Of a DNA stretch of 64,000 bases, positions 23,501 to 34,118 are shown piece by piece. Source of the DNA: Mallotus nudiflorus (lineage: Eukaryota > Streptophyta > Magnoliopsida > Malpighiales > Euphorbiaceae); the NCBI GenBank assembly GCA_947683625.1, contig CANTUR010000383.1:248001-312000 (forward strand), in the 5' to 3' direction. Below the pieces are notes generated by a model, which did no database searches, was not told the origin of the DNA, and was given only the letters and a program-made list of their open reading frames with translations. The stretch's first letter is position 1. Each line of letters starts with the position of its first letter. The translations under genes were made by a program, and so were the position numbers.

Positions 23501-26500
23501 TTTAGGCTATATTACTAACTATTTGTGGATATCGATTTGATTATGATTATTGATATATGTGAGATGTGGTTTGTGGGTGTGATTGCTGGAGCTCGGTTGA
23601 CCAAGTGTCTCGGGGCCAATCACACTGACAGTCAGACTGCTGGAGCTCGGTTGACTTAGTGTCTCGGGGCCAGTCTACTGTCCATATGGATTAAGTGGAT
23701 ATATTTGGAATCAGTGAGCCTGTATGGCCAGAGTGTTGTTTAACACTATTTTTCTGAGGTTGCGATATTCTAGGGTTCTATGTGATCCTTCATAAAAGTT
23801 GATTTTCAGACAAAGTATATAAAATGATTTTTCTGCATCTGTATGAACTTGCCTGTATATATACATATTACTCATATACTGTTGACTGTTTGCATTATCA
23901 CTTAGAGTGTATGTATATATATTATAGTAATTCACTCAGTGAGGTCTGACTCCCCTCCGTTGACTATTTTTCAGGAGAGTCAACTTCCTCAGACCTCAGT
24001 AGCAGGTCGATACGCCGGATTTCTTCCGCCCCGGCTTCTTTATGTAAATTATATACTTGAGTCTTATTTATTTTATCTAGACACTGCAGTAGTTGTGAAA
24101 TAAAGTATTTGTTTTAAAGAGATGTATTATAGTAAAACTGGATTTGTATAAAGATTATACATTTATGAGATTATATATGCGATGTGATGAGTTTTGAATT
24201 AAATCCAGTTGATATGGATGATATTGTAATATTTATGATTTTTATTTTCCGCTGCATATTATATTTTTATGGTTATTATTGCATATTTATTTTATTTTTA
24301 GGCTTGCTACGGGTTCCGGATTCGAAAGAATTCCCGTTCCCTAGCGCCGGTCATGGCCCCTGTTTTGGGTCGTGACAGTTATTTTTATGTGGGTGTGAGA
24401 TTATGTGTGTGTATATGTATATAAATATATATATGAATAAAATAATATTATTTATTTTTGTGTGGTGGAAAATTTTTGGACATAAAATAATATTATTTTC
24501 TAACTTAAAGTTTATTAAAAGTGTATATATATATATATATACACAAATTTTTTAGCAAAAGCAAGAAAACAAGTTGCAACTCTTCTTTCCTCCCCCTGCG
24601 CGTCTCTGTCCCAACATCCCCTATTGGTATGCCTCTCGACATACCGCCTCTCATCGCCACCAGCGTCTCCTCCTTCCTCTAGACGTCGGCAACCACTGGA
24701 GAGGGTTGTTGAAGCCGTGGGACAGCAACACTAGCTGCAGCAACTTCTCCTCGCGTGAAGACCATCAACTGTCGCTGCCTTCCGTCGTGAAGTCCAGCTC
24801 CTCCACCACCGCCATCTGTTGTCGCCGAACATGGCAGCAGCTCCAGCATTTGCAGCATCCTTCTGTCTTTGATCTTCTTGTTTGGTAAGTGTGTGTTAGT
24901 GTTAGTTATGTTAGTTCTTAGGTGGTTGTTTTTGGTAGTTTTTAGGTTGATTTTGAGTTTTAGTTAACTTACATATTATTTATTTAATTATTCAATATTT
25001 AGTTTAATTATTTGATTAATTTTGAGTTGATCTAAATTATTTTGGTTAATTTTTTGACTATTTTATATTTAATTATTAATTATTAAATTTTTTTTGTTAG
25101 TTAATTATTTTAATTTCGAATTTGGGTAAATTATTGTTGTTATATATTGTTAGTAATTATAATGTTGAGAAATTAATTTTTGGGAATTATTATATAATTT
25201 TTATAAATGTTTATAGTTTATGTAAATTTTGGAATATTGAATTAAATGTGCATTTAGATTGAATTTAAAATTTAATTTTGTGTTTTAGTTAATATTAGAA
25301 GGTTATTTATTGATAAAATAATTTTTATGAATTTATATAATTTTTTATGGAATTTTATATAATTTATGTGTTTTTTGAATTATTAAGTTAAATAAGTATT
25401 TTTGTTGAAATTATTGGTTAAATATGTGTTTTGGTTGATATTAGCATATTGAATATTTTTTTTATATAGGCGTAAATTTGTAATTTTGTGTTACTTATAG
25501 TTAAATATTATGGTTTAGTTGATTCTATAATTATTTAAGGTAGTAAAATGATTTTTACAAATTAATTACTAATTTTCACTAATTAGTACTATTTTAAAAA
25601 AAATTGTTTTCAAATAATATATTATATATATTATTTTGGAAATAAAATGGGTTTTAAACTAATTTTATTATATAATTAAGCTATTTAAGCAATTAAATGT
25701 GAAATTTTATTATGTTATGTTGAATAATTGTAAAATGAATTTTTATTAATATTGTATAATATTTGAGATTTTATTAGTTAAATTGTGGTAATTTTGGAAT
25801 ATTATGTAAATAATAAGTGTATTTATTATTTTGAGGCTAAATGTGTATTTTATTATTTTTGTGATGTTAAATTGTGATTTTAAATATTGTTTGCAATTTA
25901 TGTTAATTTAATTGTACAATGGGAATTTTATTTCATTTATGAATTTTTATTATCCAATATTATTTAAATTAGACTTTTATGTTTTAATTAGAAAATAAAG
26001 GTTTTTAAATATTTTTATAGGTTTTTAATGATTTTTATTATTTTACTGTTTGATACTGTTGAATTGTGAATTGTGAACCTTGGTTGGGGATTTGTGGAGT
26101 TTGGGGTCCCAACCCGAGGTGTTGAGTATTTTGTGATTTTAGAAATGTGTTTTCTGTGCAGGATCGACCCTACTTTTGTAGAGAAAAGTCCGTTTTACAA
26201 AAAAAACTCTATCGAAATTTCGATAGATTTTTCGTAAAATGTAACAATCGGTTCGAGTCTAATTTTGAATTTTTGATTGAGTCATTCTATAGTAATCTTA
26301 GAAGCTTAGAGTTAGAATTTATTTTGATTGTTGTTGTAATTTTATTTTTCTAGTTACGCCGAGACCGAGGTTTAACGGACCATGCCCGTCAAATTTGTCT
26401 CGTGGAGCGCTAATCTGTGAGTTATTATACTGTATATATATGCATTGCATATAGGATACATGACTTGGGATTTTTCATTTTCATTATATATTTTAAACAG

Positions 26501-28005
26501 TAATTTAATTTATAATATGACTTGGTATATTTTTTATTTATTTTTAGTATATCTTGATATATATATGTTTGCATATTTTCTATATACATTTAATATATCA
26601 CTGGTATATTTAGAGTTTATTTTTGATATATGTATGTTAGATATTTAGGTTTATTTTTAGTATATTCTGGATATATGGCAAAATTAAATACATGTTTTAA
26701 ATGTATATTTATTCATAATGTTTTATTAAATGATTAGTATACTTTAGGTATGTTTTTTGTATGTTTTAGGTATATTCCTAAATAATTGCATGTCATATTA
26801 TTGATTTATACTTAAATTGTTTTTAAGTATATTTTTGGTATATTTCCAAATAAATGCATGTTATATTATCAATTCATACTTAATTGTTTTTAAGTATATC
26901 ATTGATTTATCTTTGGTATATTTCATATTTGATTTGACTTTATTTGATATATATATACTCGAAATATACTTAGTTTATTTTAGGTATATTTCTAGTATAT
27001 ATATGACTTATTTTATCATTATGATTATTATTCTGTATTATTTGTTTGGCCATATGAATGTTTTATTTTAAATGAAGAATATCGATAGAACGTGCTATCT
27101 AGTGGGCAACATTAGGACCGTGTACGTACCGGTGTGATAAATTTAGATTTGAGTGAGGAATTATTTATGGTAATTATAATATGATTGAGATGATTTGATT
27201 TATTTGATTGAGATGTGATAAGATTGATGGTGTGATTGTTGGAGCTCGGTTGACCTAGTGTCTCGGGACCAATCACATTGACAGTTAGACTGCTGGAGCT
27301 CGGTTGACTTAGTGTCTCAAGACTAGTCTATTGTCCAGAATGGAATAAGTGATCCATTTGGATTTAAGTGAGCCTGTATGGCTAGAATGATGATATGATT
27401 GATTAAGGTTGCGATTAATAGGGTTCTATTTAATCCTTCATGTATTAAAAATAAATATTTTCTGCATTTATTATATTTATTAAAGTAGAGTTGACATTTG
27501 TATGAAATGCTTGTATATGCATATATATATATAAGAATGTTTGATCGAATATAGTTAGATTGCATGTATATATAGTATAATAATTCACTCAGTGAGGTCT
27601 GATCCTCCTCAATTTTTTTTTCAGGAGATCCTATATCTTCAGACCTTAGTAGTAGAATTTTTTGCCGGTGTTCTTCTGTCCCGGCTATTTTATGTAAATG
27701 TATATTTTGAACTCTGATTTGTATTCTAGAAACTGCAGTAGTAGTGTTATTGTATCAGAAGAATATTATTTTGTTTTGATATTTTATACTCTGAGAGTTG
27801 TATTTAAATATTATATGAATATATTTTATTTACGGAAGGATTTGGAGTATTTATTTATTATATTGATTCGAAAAATTTTAATTTTTTCGTACTTTTTATT
27901 TATTTATTATATGATTTTATTTTCTAAGACTTGTTACGGATTCCGGATTCAAAAGAATTTCCGTTCTCTAGCACCGGTCATGACTCCTAGTTTTAGATCG
28001 TGACA
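20600..28005 (+). repeat. Long solo-LTR-like repeat, copy 4 (divergent), containing copy 3
   Basis: The target duplication CTAAT (20595-20599 and 28006-28010) bounds a copy that starts TCTAAT (TG decayed to TC) and ends GATCGTGACA. Without copy 3 it is about 4.3 kb. It is clearly diverged from the others but keeps their landmarks in order: a GC-rich leader (about 24590-24890), donor-like GGTAAGT (about 24892), acceptor-like TTCTGTGCAG (about 26161), the GAGACC...GTCTCGTGGAGCG hairpin, donor-like GTGAGTT (about 26417), the ATAGAACGTGCTATCTAGTGGGC block in part, the twin hairpins, acceptor-like TTTCAGGAG (about 27625) and the terminal block. No protein domains. Confidence 0.78.
21291..24377 (+). 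repeat. Long solo-LTR-like repeat, copy 3 (full, plus orientation)
   Basis: This 3087-bp copy starts TGTAATATCCCG, ends GGGTCGTGACA, and is flanked by perfect GTTAT duplications (21286-21290 and 24378-24382). It is the best-preserved copy. Landmarks on the plus strand are a pyrimidine-rich tract (21718-21830), a GC-rich leader (about 21820-21917) ending in CCG|GTGAGT, a T-rich stretch, TTTCTTTGCAG| at 22835, a 254-bp hairpin-rich block to 23089 followed by GTGAGT, twin hairpins (23577-23676), and a hairpin enclosing TTTTTCAG| at 23974. Insertion into copy 4 dates it as younger. Solo LTR of a long-LTR retrotransposon is the best reading; orientation of transcription is inferred from the splice-like signals. 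Confidence 0.88.
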
Positions 28006-28569
28006 CTAATAGATTAAATATACACCATAAATATTTATAGTGACATTAAAGTGATTTATTTTGAAACACTTTTAAAATTGATGTCCCTAATTCTTTTTTT
28101 TTTTTTTTTAAATGACGACACTTTATTAGTATAGGTAAATAAGTGTCCTTATAGATTGAATATTAGACACAAATATTAAAAGTGTCGTTAAATTGTTTTA
28201 TTTTGGGACATTTTTAAATTAATGTCTCTAATTCTTTTTTTTTTTTAATAAATATGAGGATGCTTTTTATTAGTGTCGCTAAATAAATGTTCTAATAGAT
28301 CTCTTTTCTTATAGTGTAATTTGAATCTAATACATTCTGAACATAATAATTTAACAAATAAATAAAATAAAATAAAAAAGCATCAACTAATTATTATATG
28401 GAGAATGTTTGAAACCTCAAACTACATAAATTTATTGAGTCTTAATTTTAAGTCGTTACATTAAAACTTAAAGAAATTTACTATTGGAATATTATTTCTC
28501 AAATACACTAAACTGTTTAAAAATGATGTACATTTATTAGCACTCATTAATTAAAATATAAATGAATTA

Positions 28570-29345
28570 TTTAGCCCCTTTTTGTAGAAAATATCTTATA
28601 TTTCTGTGTTTGGATTATAAAAAAAATAAGTTAAAGGAAAATAAATGATTAGTTAAAGAAAAATAATTTTAAAATAAGAAAAAAATAAAATTTTCATTAT
28701 TAGAATAAAAAATTATTTTCTAATATTTAAAAATAAAAAAAATTATATAAAATACCCATTTTTTTATTTCTTACTTCAGAATTTTCTTTTTTTTTTTTCT
28801 TTTTTTCCCCTTATTTTCCCATCTTTTTCCTTTTTGTTAATTTTTTTATCCCTATTTTGTTCACCTTCTTTTCACTTTTTCCTTTTTATATTTTTACTTT
28901 TTCCTTTTTTTTTATTTTTATTTTCTCTCTTTATGTTTTCCTCATTTTTTACCTTCTATCATTTTTTTTCCTTTCCCTTATTTTTATTTTTATTTTCTCT
29001 CCTTCTTCTCATTTTTTTTCTTTCCTCCCCTTCTTTTTTCCTTTTATTTTTTTGTATAGATTAATTATCATATAGATTTTATATCAACATATAAAGTCCA
29101 TCACAAAGAGATAATTTATAAAAAATATATATTAAGTCTATTACAAAGAGGTAATTTGTAAAAAATATATATTAGATTCATTATCAAGAGATAATTTAAA
29201 TAATAAAAAGTGTTGATGTCGCAAAAAATAATATTTTCTAATTTTGCAGTAAAATATTAGAAAATATTTTAAGATAAAATATTTTTCATAAACCAACGGA
29301 ACATTAATATTTAAAAATAAAATACTAAGAATATGTATTGCAGTA
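28570..29345. mobile_element. Probable AT-rich MITE-like insertion in duplication unit B
   Basis: This segment is absent from unit A, where flanking sequence is continuous (around 18985). It has loosely inverted ends (GAAAATATCTTATATTTC near the left; TTAGAAAATATTTTAAGATAAAATATT near the right, read in two parts) and a long pyrimidine-rich stretch (28786-29060). Ends and target duplication are not crisp, so the class is uncertain. Phe-rich open runs inside are compositional. Confidence 0.35.
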
Positions 29346-29648
29346 TATATGTGTGTGTTGGTAAAAATCTTGGAGCCAATTAGTTGAGTTGATGATGTGG
29401 TCTTTTCAGGTTGATTGACACGGTTGGAATTCATCTTTGTCAAAATGGAACTCATTGAGTTCCAAATTAACTTTATTCCGTAATAGCAAGAAACTTAATA
29501 CAATCCACATTTCACAGGGAAAGGCTTTTGTAGAAATGTAACAACAAATTACAGGAAGTAACATGCACGCAAATGACTTGCTTAGTGACCTTATTTAATA
29601 CATAAATGGTCGATCAAACTAATATGTATATATATAAATTATCTAAGC

Positions 29649-30221
29649 TTAATTTCCTGCTGCCACTGGCTGGAACCCTTCAGGAACAAGGTCTATAACA
29701 GTCAGGATTCCAAGAACAGTATTCCCAACGAAGCGTAAGGCTGATTGCAAAAGGCCAAATACTGGGGACAGATTAGCGTCGCAGCTGGATAGGGGAGTGA
29801 CAACCTTGAGGGAGCACCCACTTAGAACTGAAGAAACAGGATTCTGAAGAGGATCTAACAGAATCCTAAATACTCCATTTCCGTTAGTTGTTGAGCTAGC
29901 TGTCACGTTTCCGTTGCACATCAACTGTATTAGAGCATCTGCAATGCAATTATCGCATGTTTTAGCATTATAAGCTGCAATAGTGGGTAGCAATTAAAAT
30001 CAAAAACCCTACTTTACAATTGTAGCTATAGTCAGGGAAAACATACTTGCAAAAACTGGGGTTGCTGTGCCATTAGCACCAATAGTACCATTAATAGAGC
30101 AGGACAGAGTCCCTCGAATGCGGATCACACTATTGAGAGTGAGGTCACCTTGAGCTTGGGCTGTCGTTGCTGCCATTACAGCAACCAAGAGGAAAACAAG
30201 AAGAAGTGATTTCAGGGCCAT
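29649..30221 (-). CDS. Phylloplanin-like secreted protein (Ole e 1-like), copy B
   Basis: Exon 1 is 30221-30047 and exon 2 is 29938-29649 (154 aa). The 108-bp intron is in the same place as in copy A (split codon A|AT). The signal peptide MALKSLLLVFLLVAVMAATT is followed by SVIRIRGTLSC, NGTIGANGTATPVFA, and NALIQLMCNGN, which is closer to the usual family motif than copy A. GVFRILLDPL and LSSCDANLSP follow. Differences from A cluster after the signal peptide cleavage site and near the C-terminus. An upstream in-frame ATG at 30296 lies only about 5 bp from the TATA box and is unlikely to be transcribed. Role as for copy A. Confidence 0.9.
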
Positions 30222-30300
30222 AGCTACAAAATGGTACAAGCTAGTAAGACAATTAATGCAGAAATGATTTGCAAATATACAGCAACTTAGGTGCATAACC

Positions 30301-30308
30301 TATTTATA
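30301..30308 (-). promoter_or_regulatory. TATA box of phylloplanin-like gene B
   Basis: TATAAATA on the minus strand 80 bp upstream of the ATG, conserved with copy A together with some 250 bp of flanking promoter. Confidence 0.75.
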
Positions 30309-30617
30309 CAACATCGGAGACCAAGTTGCTGCTGATTATTCTGACCCATTCGGTTTATTCTCCACATGCCTTCTCTTTTGCTTCTTGTAAAGGTAAGTCA
30401 GATTCATCAAACCCATTTTTTCTTATCTAGAGTTCATTATTCTTCATCAAAATCTAGTTTAGGATGGGCTTAACCTTGCTAAAAGCTACTCCAACCCCCA
30501 CCTAGTTTTCCACTGCATGCCTTCTGTTTTGTCTCCTGCATATGGAGGCCTTCTCGCTCCATAAAAGGCTATGTAGCCTGCATGTCTGATTCAAGTTGCG
30601 AGCCTATATAAAAAGAT

Positions 30618-31204
30618 CCGTTTAGTTTTGTAAAATATTTTCCATTTTACTTTTTCAATTTTCTTTTTCTTTTCCTTATTTTTCAGTTTTTCATTTCTCA
30701 AAATATAAAACAAAAAACGATTTGTTTGTTATTTTTCATTTCGCAATTTTTTTTATTCTTCTAATTTTTTGACAAAATTTATTACAATAGTTTTTTAAAT
30801 ATAATAATTATTATTGTGATTTATATTATAATGTTTAATCTAAAATTTATTTATTTTATAAAAAATTTAAATCATATATATTTAATTAATTTCGATTCGA
30901 AGTCATAAGACTATAATTGAGGTGGTGGTGGTGGTGGCCATGGTGGTGGTGGTAATTGTGGTTGTGGAGGTGGTGGTGGATGAAGTGGTAGTGGTGGAGG
31001 TTATGGTACTAATGATGGTTAAGAAGGTGGTAATGAATATTAAAATATTAATTGAAATATTCTAAAACCTTTTATAATCTGAAAATTTTGAAAAATAGTT
31101 TTCTAAAATTAGAAAATATTATAACTGAATAACACATTCTATTTTTCAGTTTTTTTGAATTTTTTTTTTTGAAAATCTGACATTATGTTTCAAAACTAAA
31201 CAGG
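30618..31204. mobile_element. MITE-like element with a GGT-rich core
   Basis: Inverted ends are CCGTTTAGTTTTG (about 30618) and CAAAACTAAACAG (about 31190-31203), whose complement is CTGTTTAGTTTTG. The TGTTTAGTTTTG type of end and non-coding AT-rich body suggest a small hAT- or Mutator-like MITE. It encloses a GGT/GGC trinucleotide-rich segment (30919-31045) that stands out against the AT-rich surroundings. A clean target duplication is not visible. Confidence 0.45.
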
Positions 31205-32341
31205 TCTTCCTCTAAAATTTTCAATGGTTGAATAGTTTATGGAAGTTCTTTGTTGGTCCATAGCTCTATGCCAATGGCAGCCTTTAATCGTTTAGCTGTT
31301 CATCGATCTATAAGCTCAATGGTATGGACTTTGCTTCTGCTTTAGGGCATTTAGAAAAAAGAATATGCAGATAGCGACATGCGCTTGGAATTTTTGTAGC
31401 GTAACTCTAATTACGGAGCTTTGTTAGCACTTCTAATAAACACTTACACTTCTGTTCAAGAAAATTAGGATCAATGCCAGCTGTTTGATTCTATTCGGCT
31501 GAATGCTTCAGTCTAGTTTTAAATCTTATACTTTTCAGTTTTAATTATTTTTAAATTTATTTCATTCTAAATTTAAACTTTTCAACTCTTTGCAATAGTA
31601 GATTGTACAATCGCTTATTTCAAATTTTTTTTAAGCGCATAAAACACTAAAAATGAGCATTAAATTAATAAAAACAGTTAAGTTGTAAATTAAAGTAAAA
31701 ATTAGAAAATCGTCTTCCCAAAATTAATATATTATTTTTTTAATTAAATATCATTTCAATTTATATAATTTTTTTCGCATTAATGTTCAATGTGCCTTTA
31801 TAAAATACACAAATATCATTCACTGTAAAAATAAAATAAATCTATAAAAATTTGGGGTAAAACTATGGTATATTCAATTTCCACCCTTCGTATATTTGAA
31901 TGAAATTTAAGTGAAAATGGAATAGCAAAACAAAACTAGAGATCACAAAAGAAGTGTTGAGAACCGTAACTCTCCAAAGATAACAAATCCAGCATTCTTC
32001 TATTAACTAGCGGTCTAGCACAACATCTAAACCTCCTACACAACCCGAAGTCGCACATGGCTACGGCAATTGTCGGGTTTAACTGAGCCTGCCATATGCT
32101 AATGTGCATGATTTATCCGTTGCATCAGACACCTACAGCCGTCTTGCTGACAAGAAGAGAGTTGCGTGCAAATTTCCATTTTTTGCAACAGAGCACTAAA
32201 CTTATGTTTGATATCCTAACAGCATTTTCCCCTTAACTTTCCCTATGGGACTTCATTTCTTCGTTCATGCCCAGCTTCACCTTATCATCTCTACAATTCG
32301 AACCCATATATACATGATCGTGCCGTTCATAATCCTTAACT
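31205..32341. other. Intergenic; KCS upstream region
   Basis: No gene recognised. The last 300 bp before 32342 are less AT-rich and contain CATATATAC at about 32306, a possible TATA box for the KCS gene, though it would leave a very short leader unless translation begins later. Confidence 0.5.
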
Positions 32342-33688
32342 ATGATCCAAGCACACACATTCAAACTCCCAATGCTCCTTTTCACTTCGTACCACCTTGC
32401 TATGCTATGCACAGCAGTCCTACTGATTCTATATCTTGCACACAGGAAAAGAGTCTCCATTTGTTTACTAGACTTTGCTTGCTATCGGCCACCTTATTCT
32501 AGCAGAGTACCCATGTCTCTGTTCCAAGAGCATGTCCATCTTGATAGCAGATTTCATCCGAGAAGTGTTGAATTTCAAATCAAGATCCTAGAAAAATCGG
32601 GGTTTGGGGAGGAAACCTGCGTTCCTTGTGCTTTTACAGAGACACCCATAAGAAATAAACTATCTTCTGCCATTGAGGAGGCACAGACGTCAATATTTTC
32701 TGTAGTAACAGATTTGCTGAAGAAAAACAACATCAGCGCAAGAGCTATTGACATACTCATATCAAATAGCAGCATGTTTTCACCTACACCATCTCTTACT
32801 GCTATGGTTGTGAATAAATTCAATATGAGGAGCAATATTATGAGTTTTAACCTATCAGGCATGGGGTGCAGTGCTGGAATAGCATCAGTTGCCTTGGCCA
32901 AAGACCTGTTAACGGTGCATCAAAACTCATTGGCTCTAATTGTGAGCACAGAAATGCTTAATCGGAACTGGTATACTGGTAAAGATACATCCATGCTGTT
33001 AACCAATTGTCTTTTCCGAACTGGGGGTGCAGCCATACTGATGTCTAGCCGATTTCAAGACAAGAAAAAAGCAAAGTATGAGCTACAGCACCTTGTTCGA
33101 ACAAACAAAGCACAAGATGACCGCTCTTACAACTGCGTCTTTCAGGACTTGGACTCTGAAAACATATTAGGGGTATCAATCTCAAAGGACACACTCCATG
33201 TTGCGGCAGATGCATTAAAAGCAAATATTTCAACACTTGGCCCTCTGGTTTTGCCATTCTCAGAGCAATTAAGGTATGTAATTTCAATAGCTTGCAGGAA
33301 AATAAGGATTTTAAGCAAGAAAAACTTATATTTACCAAATTTCAAGAGAGCATTTGAACATTTCTGCATACATGCTGGAGGAAAATCAGTCATCCAAGCA
33401 ATTGAAAGAAACCTAGTGTTGAAGAAAGAAGATGTTGAGCCATCCAAGATGACTCTCTACAGATATGGAAACACATCATCTTCTTCTATATGGTATGAGC
33501 TTTCGTACATAGAAGCCAAACGAAGGATGAAAAGGGGCGACAGGGTTTGGCAAATTGCTTTTGGGAGTGGGTTCAAGTGCAACAGTGCAGTATGGAAATG
33601 CATTTACGACGTGAGGGAAGAAGAAGCAAGTGCATGGCCAGCAGATGAAATAGACAAATATCCAGTAGAAATTTCTGAATATTGCTAA
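32342..33688 (+). CDS. 3-ketoacyl-CoA synthase (KCS, FAE1 family), intronless
   Basis: The 448-aa protein catalyses the first, rate-limiting condensation of fatty-acid elongation (acyl-CoA plus malonyl-CoA) in the ER, feeding waxes, suberin, cutin or sphingolipids. The N-terminus has one or two hydrophobic segments (about 8-34), then the family blocks CYRPPYS and RFHPRSVEFQ. The catalytic triad is present: Cys176 in SGMGCSAG, His344 in CIHAGGKS and Asn377 in YGNTSSSS. DILISNSSMFSPTPSL, MLTNCLFRTGGAA-like and GDRVWQIAFGSGFKCNSAVW are also canonical. At 448 aa it is shorter than the usual 490, mainly N-terminally, like some minor KCS isoforms. Absence of introns is common in the family. Substrate chain length cannot be read from sequence. 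Confidence 0.95.
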   Translation: MIQAHTFKLPMLLFTSYHLAMLCTAVLLILYLAHRKRVSICLLDFACYRPPYSSRVPMSLFQEHVHLDSRFHPRSVEFQIKILEKSGFGEETCVPCAFTETPIRNKLSSAIEEAQTSIFSVVTDLLKKNNISARAIDILISNSSMFSPTPSLTAMVVNKFNMRSNIMSFNLSGMGCSAGIASVALAKDLLTVHQNSLALIVSTEMLNRNWYTGKDTSMLLTNCLFRTGGAAILMSSRFQDKKKAKYELQHLVRTNKAQDDRSYNCVFQDLDSENILGVSISKDTLHVAADALKANISTLGPLVLPFSEQLRYVISIACRKIRILSKKNLYLPNFKRAFEHFCIHAGGKSVIQAIERNLVLKKEDVEPSKMTLYRYGNTSSSSIWYELSYIEAKRRMKRGDRVWQIAFGSGFKCNSAVWKCIYDVREEEASAWPADEIDKYPVEISEYC

Positions 33689-34118
33689 AAACAAATTCAA
33701 GTCATCAATATAACATGAATCACTATCTAGGATTTACCTGATATATTGCTAGGTTTCTATAAAAAAAGATGAATAAGTAAAGAGTGAGCTATCACATTCC
33801 AAATTCTTCACATCAAAATCACCATAGATGCATCATGCATGAAAGCAGAAAATCCACAGAATAACTAGAAGATAATAGTTACCATATCAGTAATACCAAT
33901 AATAACGATAATTCTGTCAGTGAGAGCAAAGACTTGTATGATAAAAGGCAAGCATTCTTGATTCAGAGACTCAAAATGCCCAATAACCAAATCTTTTGGG
34001 TCAAAAATTTCAAGTTCTCAAGACAAGATAAAAATAACCTAAAACATTTCTATGAAGTGAAATCAATTGACAACGGCAGCATAAAAAGAAAATAAAAAAG
34101 CAACTGATTGATGCAAAT

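Larger units (their letters stand above)
20417..28316. mobile_element. CACTA-like non-autonomous element with about 136-bp tandem units, split by LTR insertions
   Basis: The right end reads CTTTTCTTATAGTG, the complement of CACTATAAGAAAAG, the usual CACTA terminal sequence. Inside are four tandem units containing a TTTTTATTAGT-AAATAAGTGTCCTAATAGATT pattern, starting at about 20417, 20553, 28111 and 28247. The second unit is cut at 20599 by an LTR-like repeat and resumes at 28006, and the TSD CTAAT joins the halves. The left CACTA end is not visible, so it is truncated or lost. There are no transposase traces. Unit and junction logic are visible; class assignment rests on the terminus alone. 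Confidence 0.55.
28317..30560. repeat. Segmental duplication, unit B
   Basis: Homologous to 18761-20225. The match starts immediately after the CACTA-like end with TAATTTGAATCTAATA and continues through gene B. An extra block at about 28570-29345 interrupts it. Confidence 0.85.

Noticed and set aside
26247..26262. GGTTCGAGTC resembling a tRNA B box in long repeat copy 4
   Set aside because: No A box at the right distance, and the other copies do not keep the motif on the same strand; base pairing with the upstream CGACC explains it better.
26445..27071. Tyr/Ile/Phe-rich open runs of 67-84 codons
   Set aside because: They fall in the AT-rich second intron-like part of long repeat copy 4, and the equivalent region of copies 1 and 3 has no conserved frame.
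28834..29075. Overlapping Phe/Leu-rich open runs that look like membrane proteins
   Set aside because: They are translations of a long pyrimidine tract; both frames give the same hydrophobic composition.
32233..33700. Several minus-strand open runs opposite the KCS gene
   Set aside because: They are shadows of the KCS coding sequence, whose catalytic motifs are clear on the plus strand.
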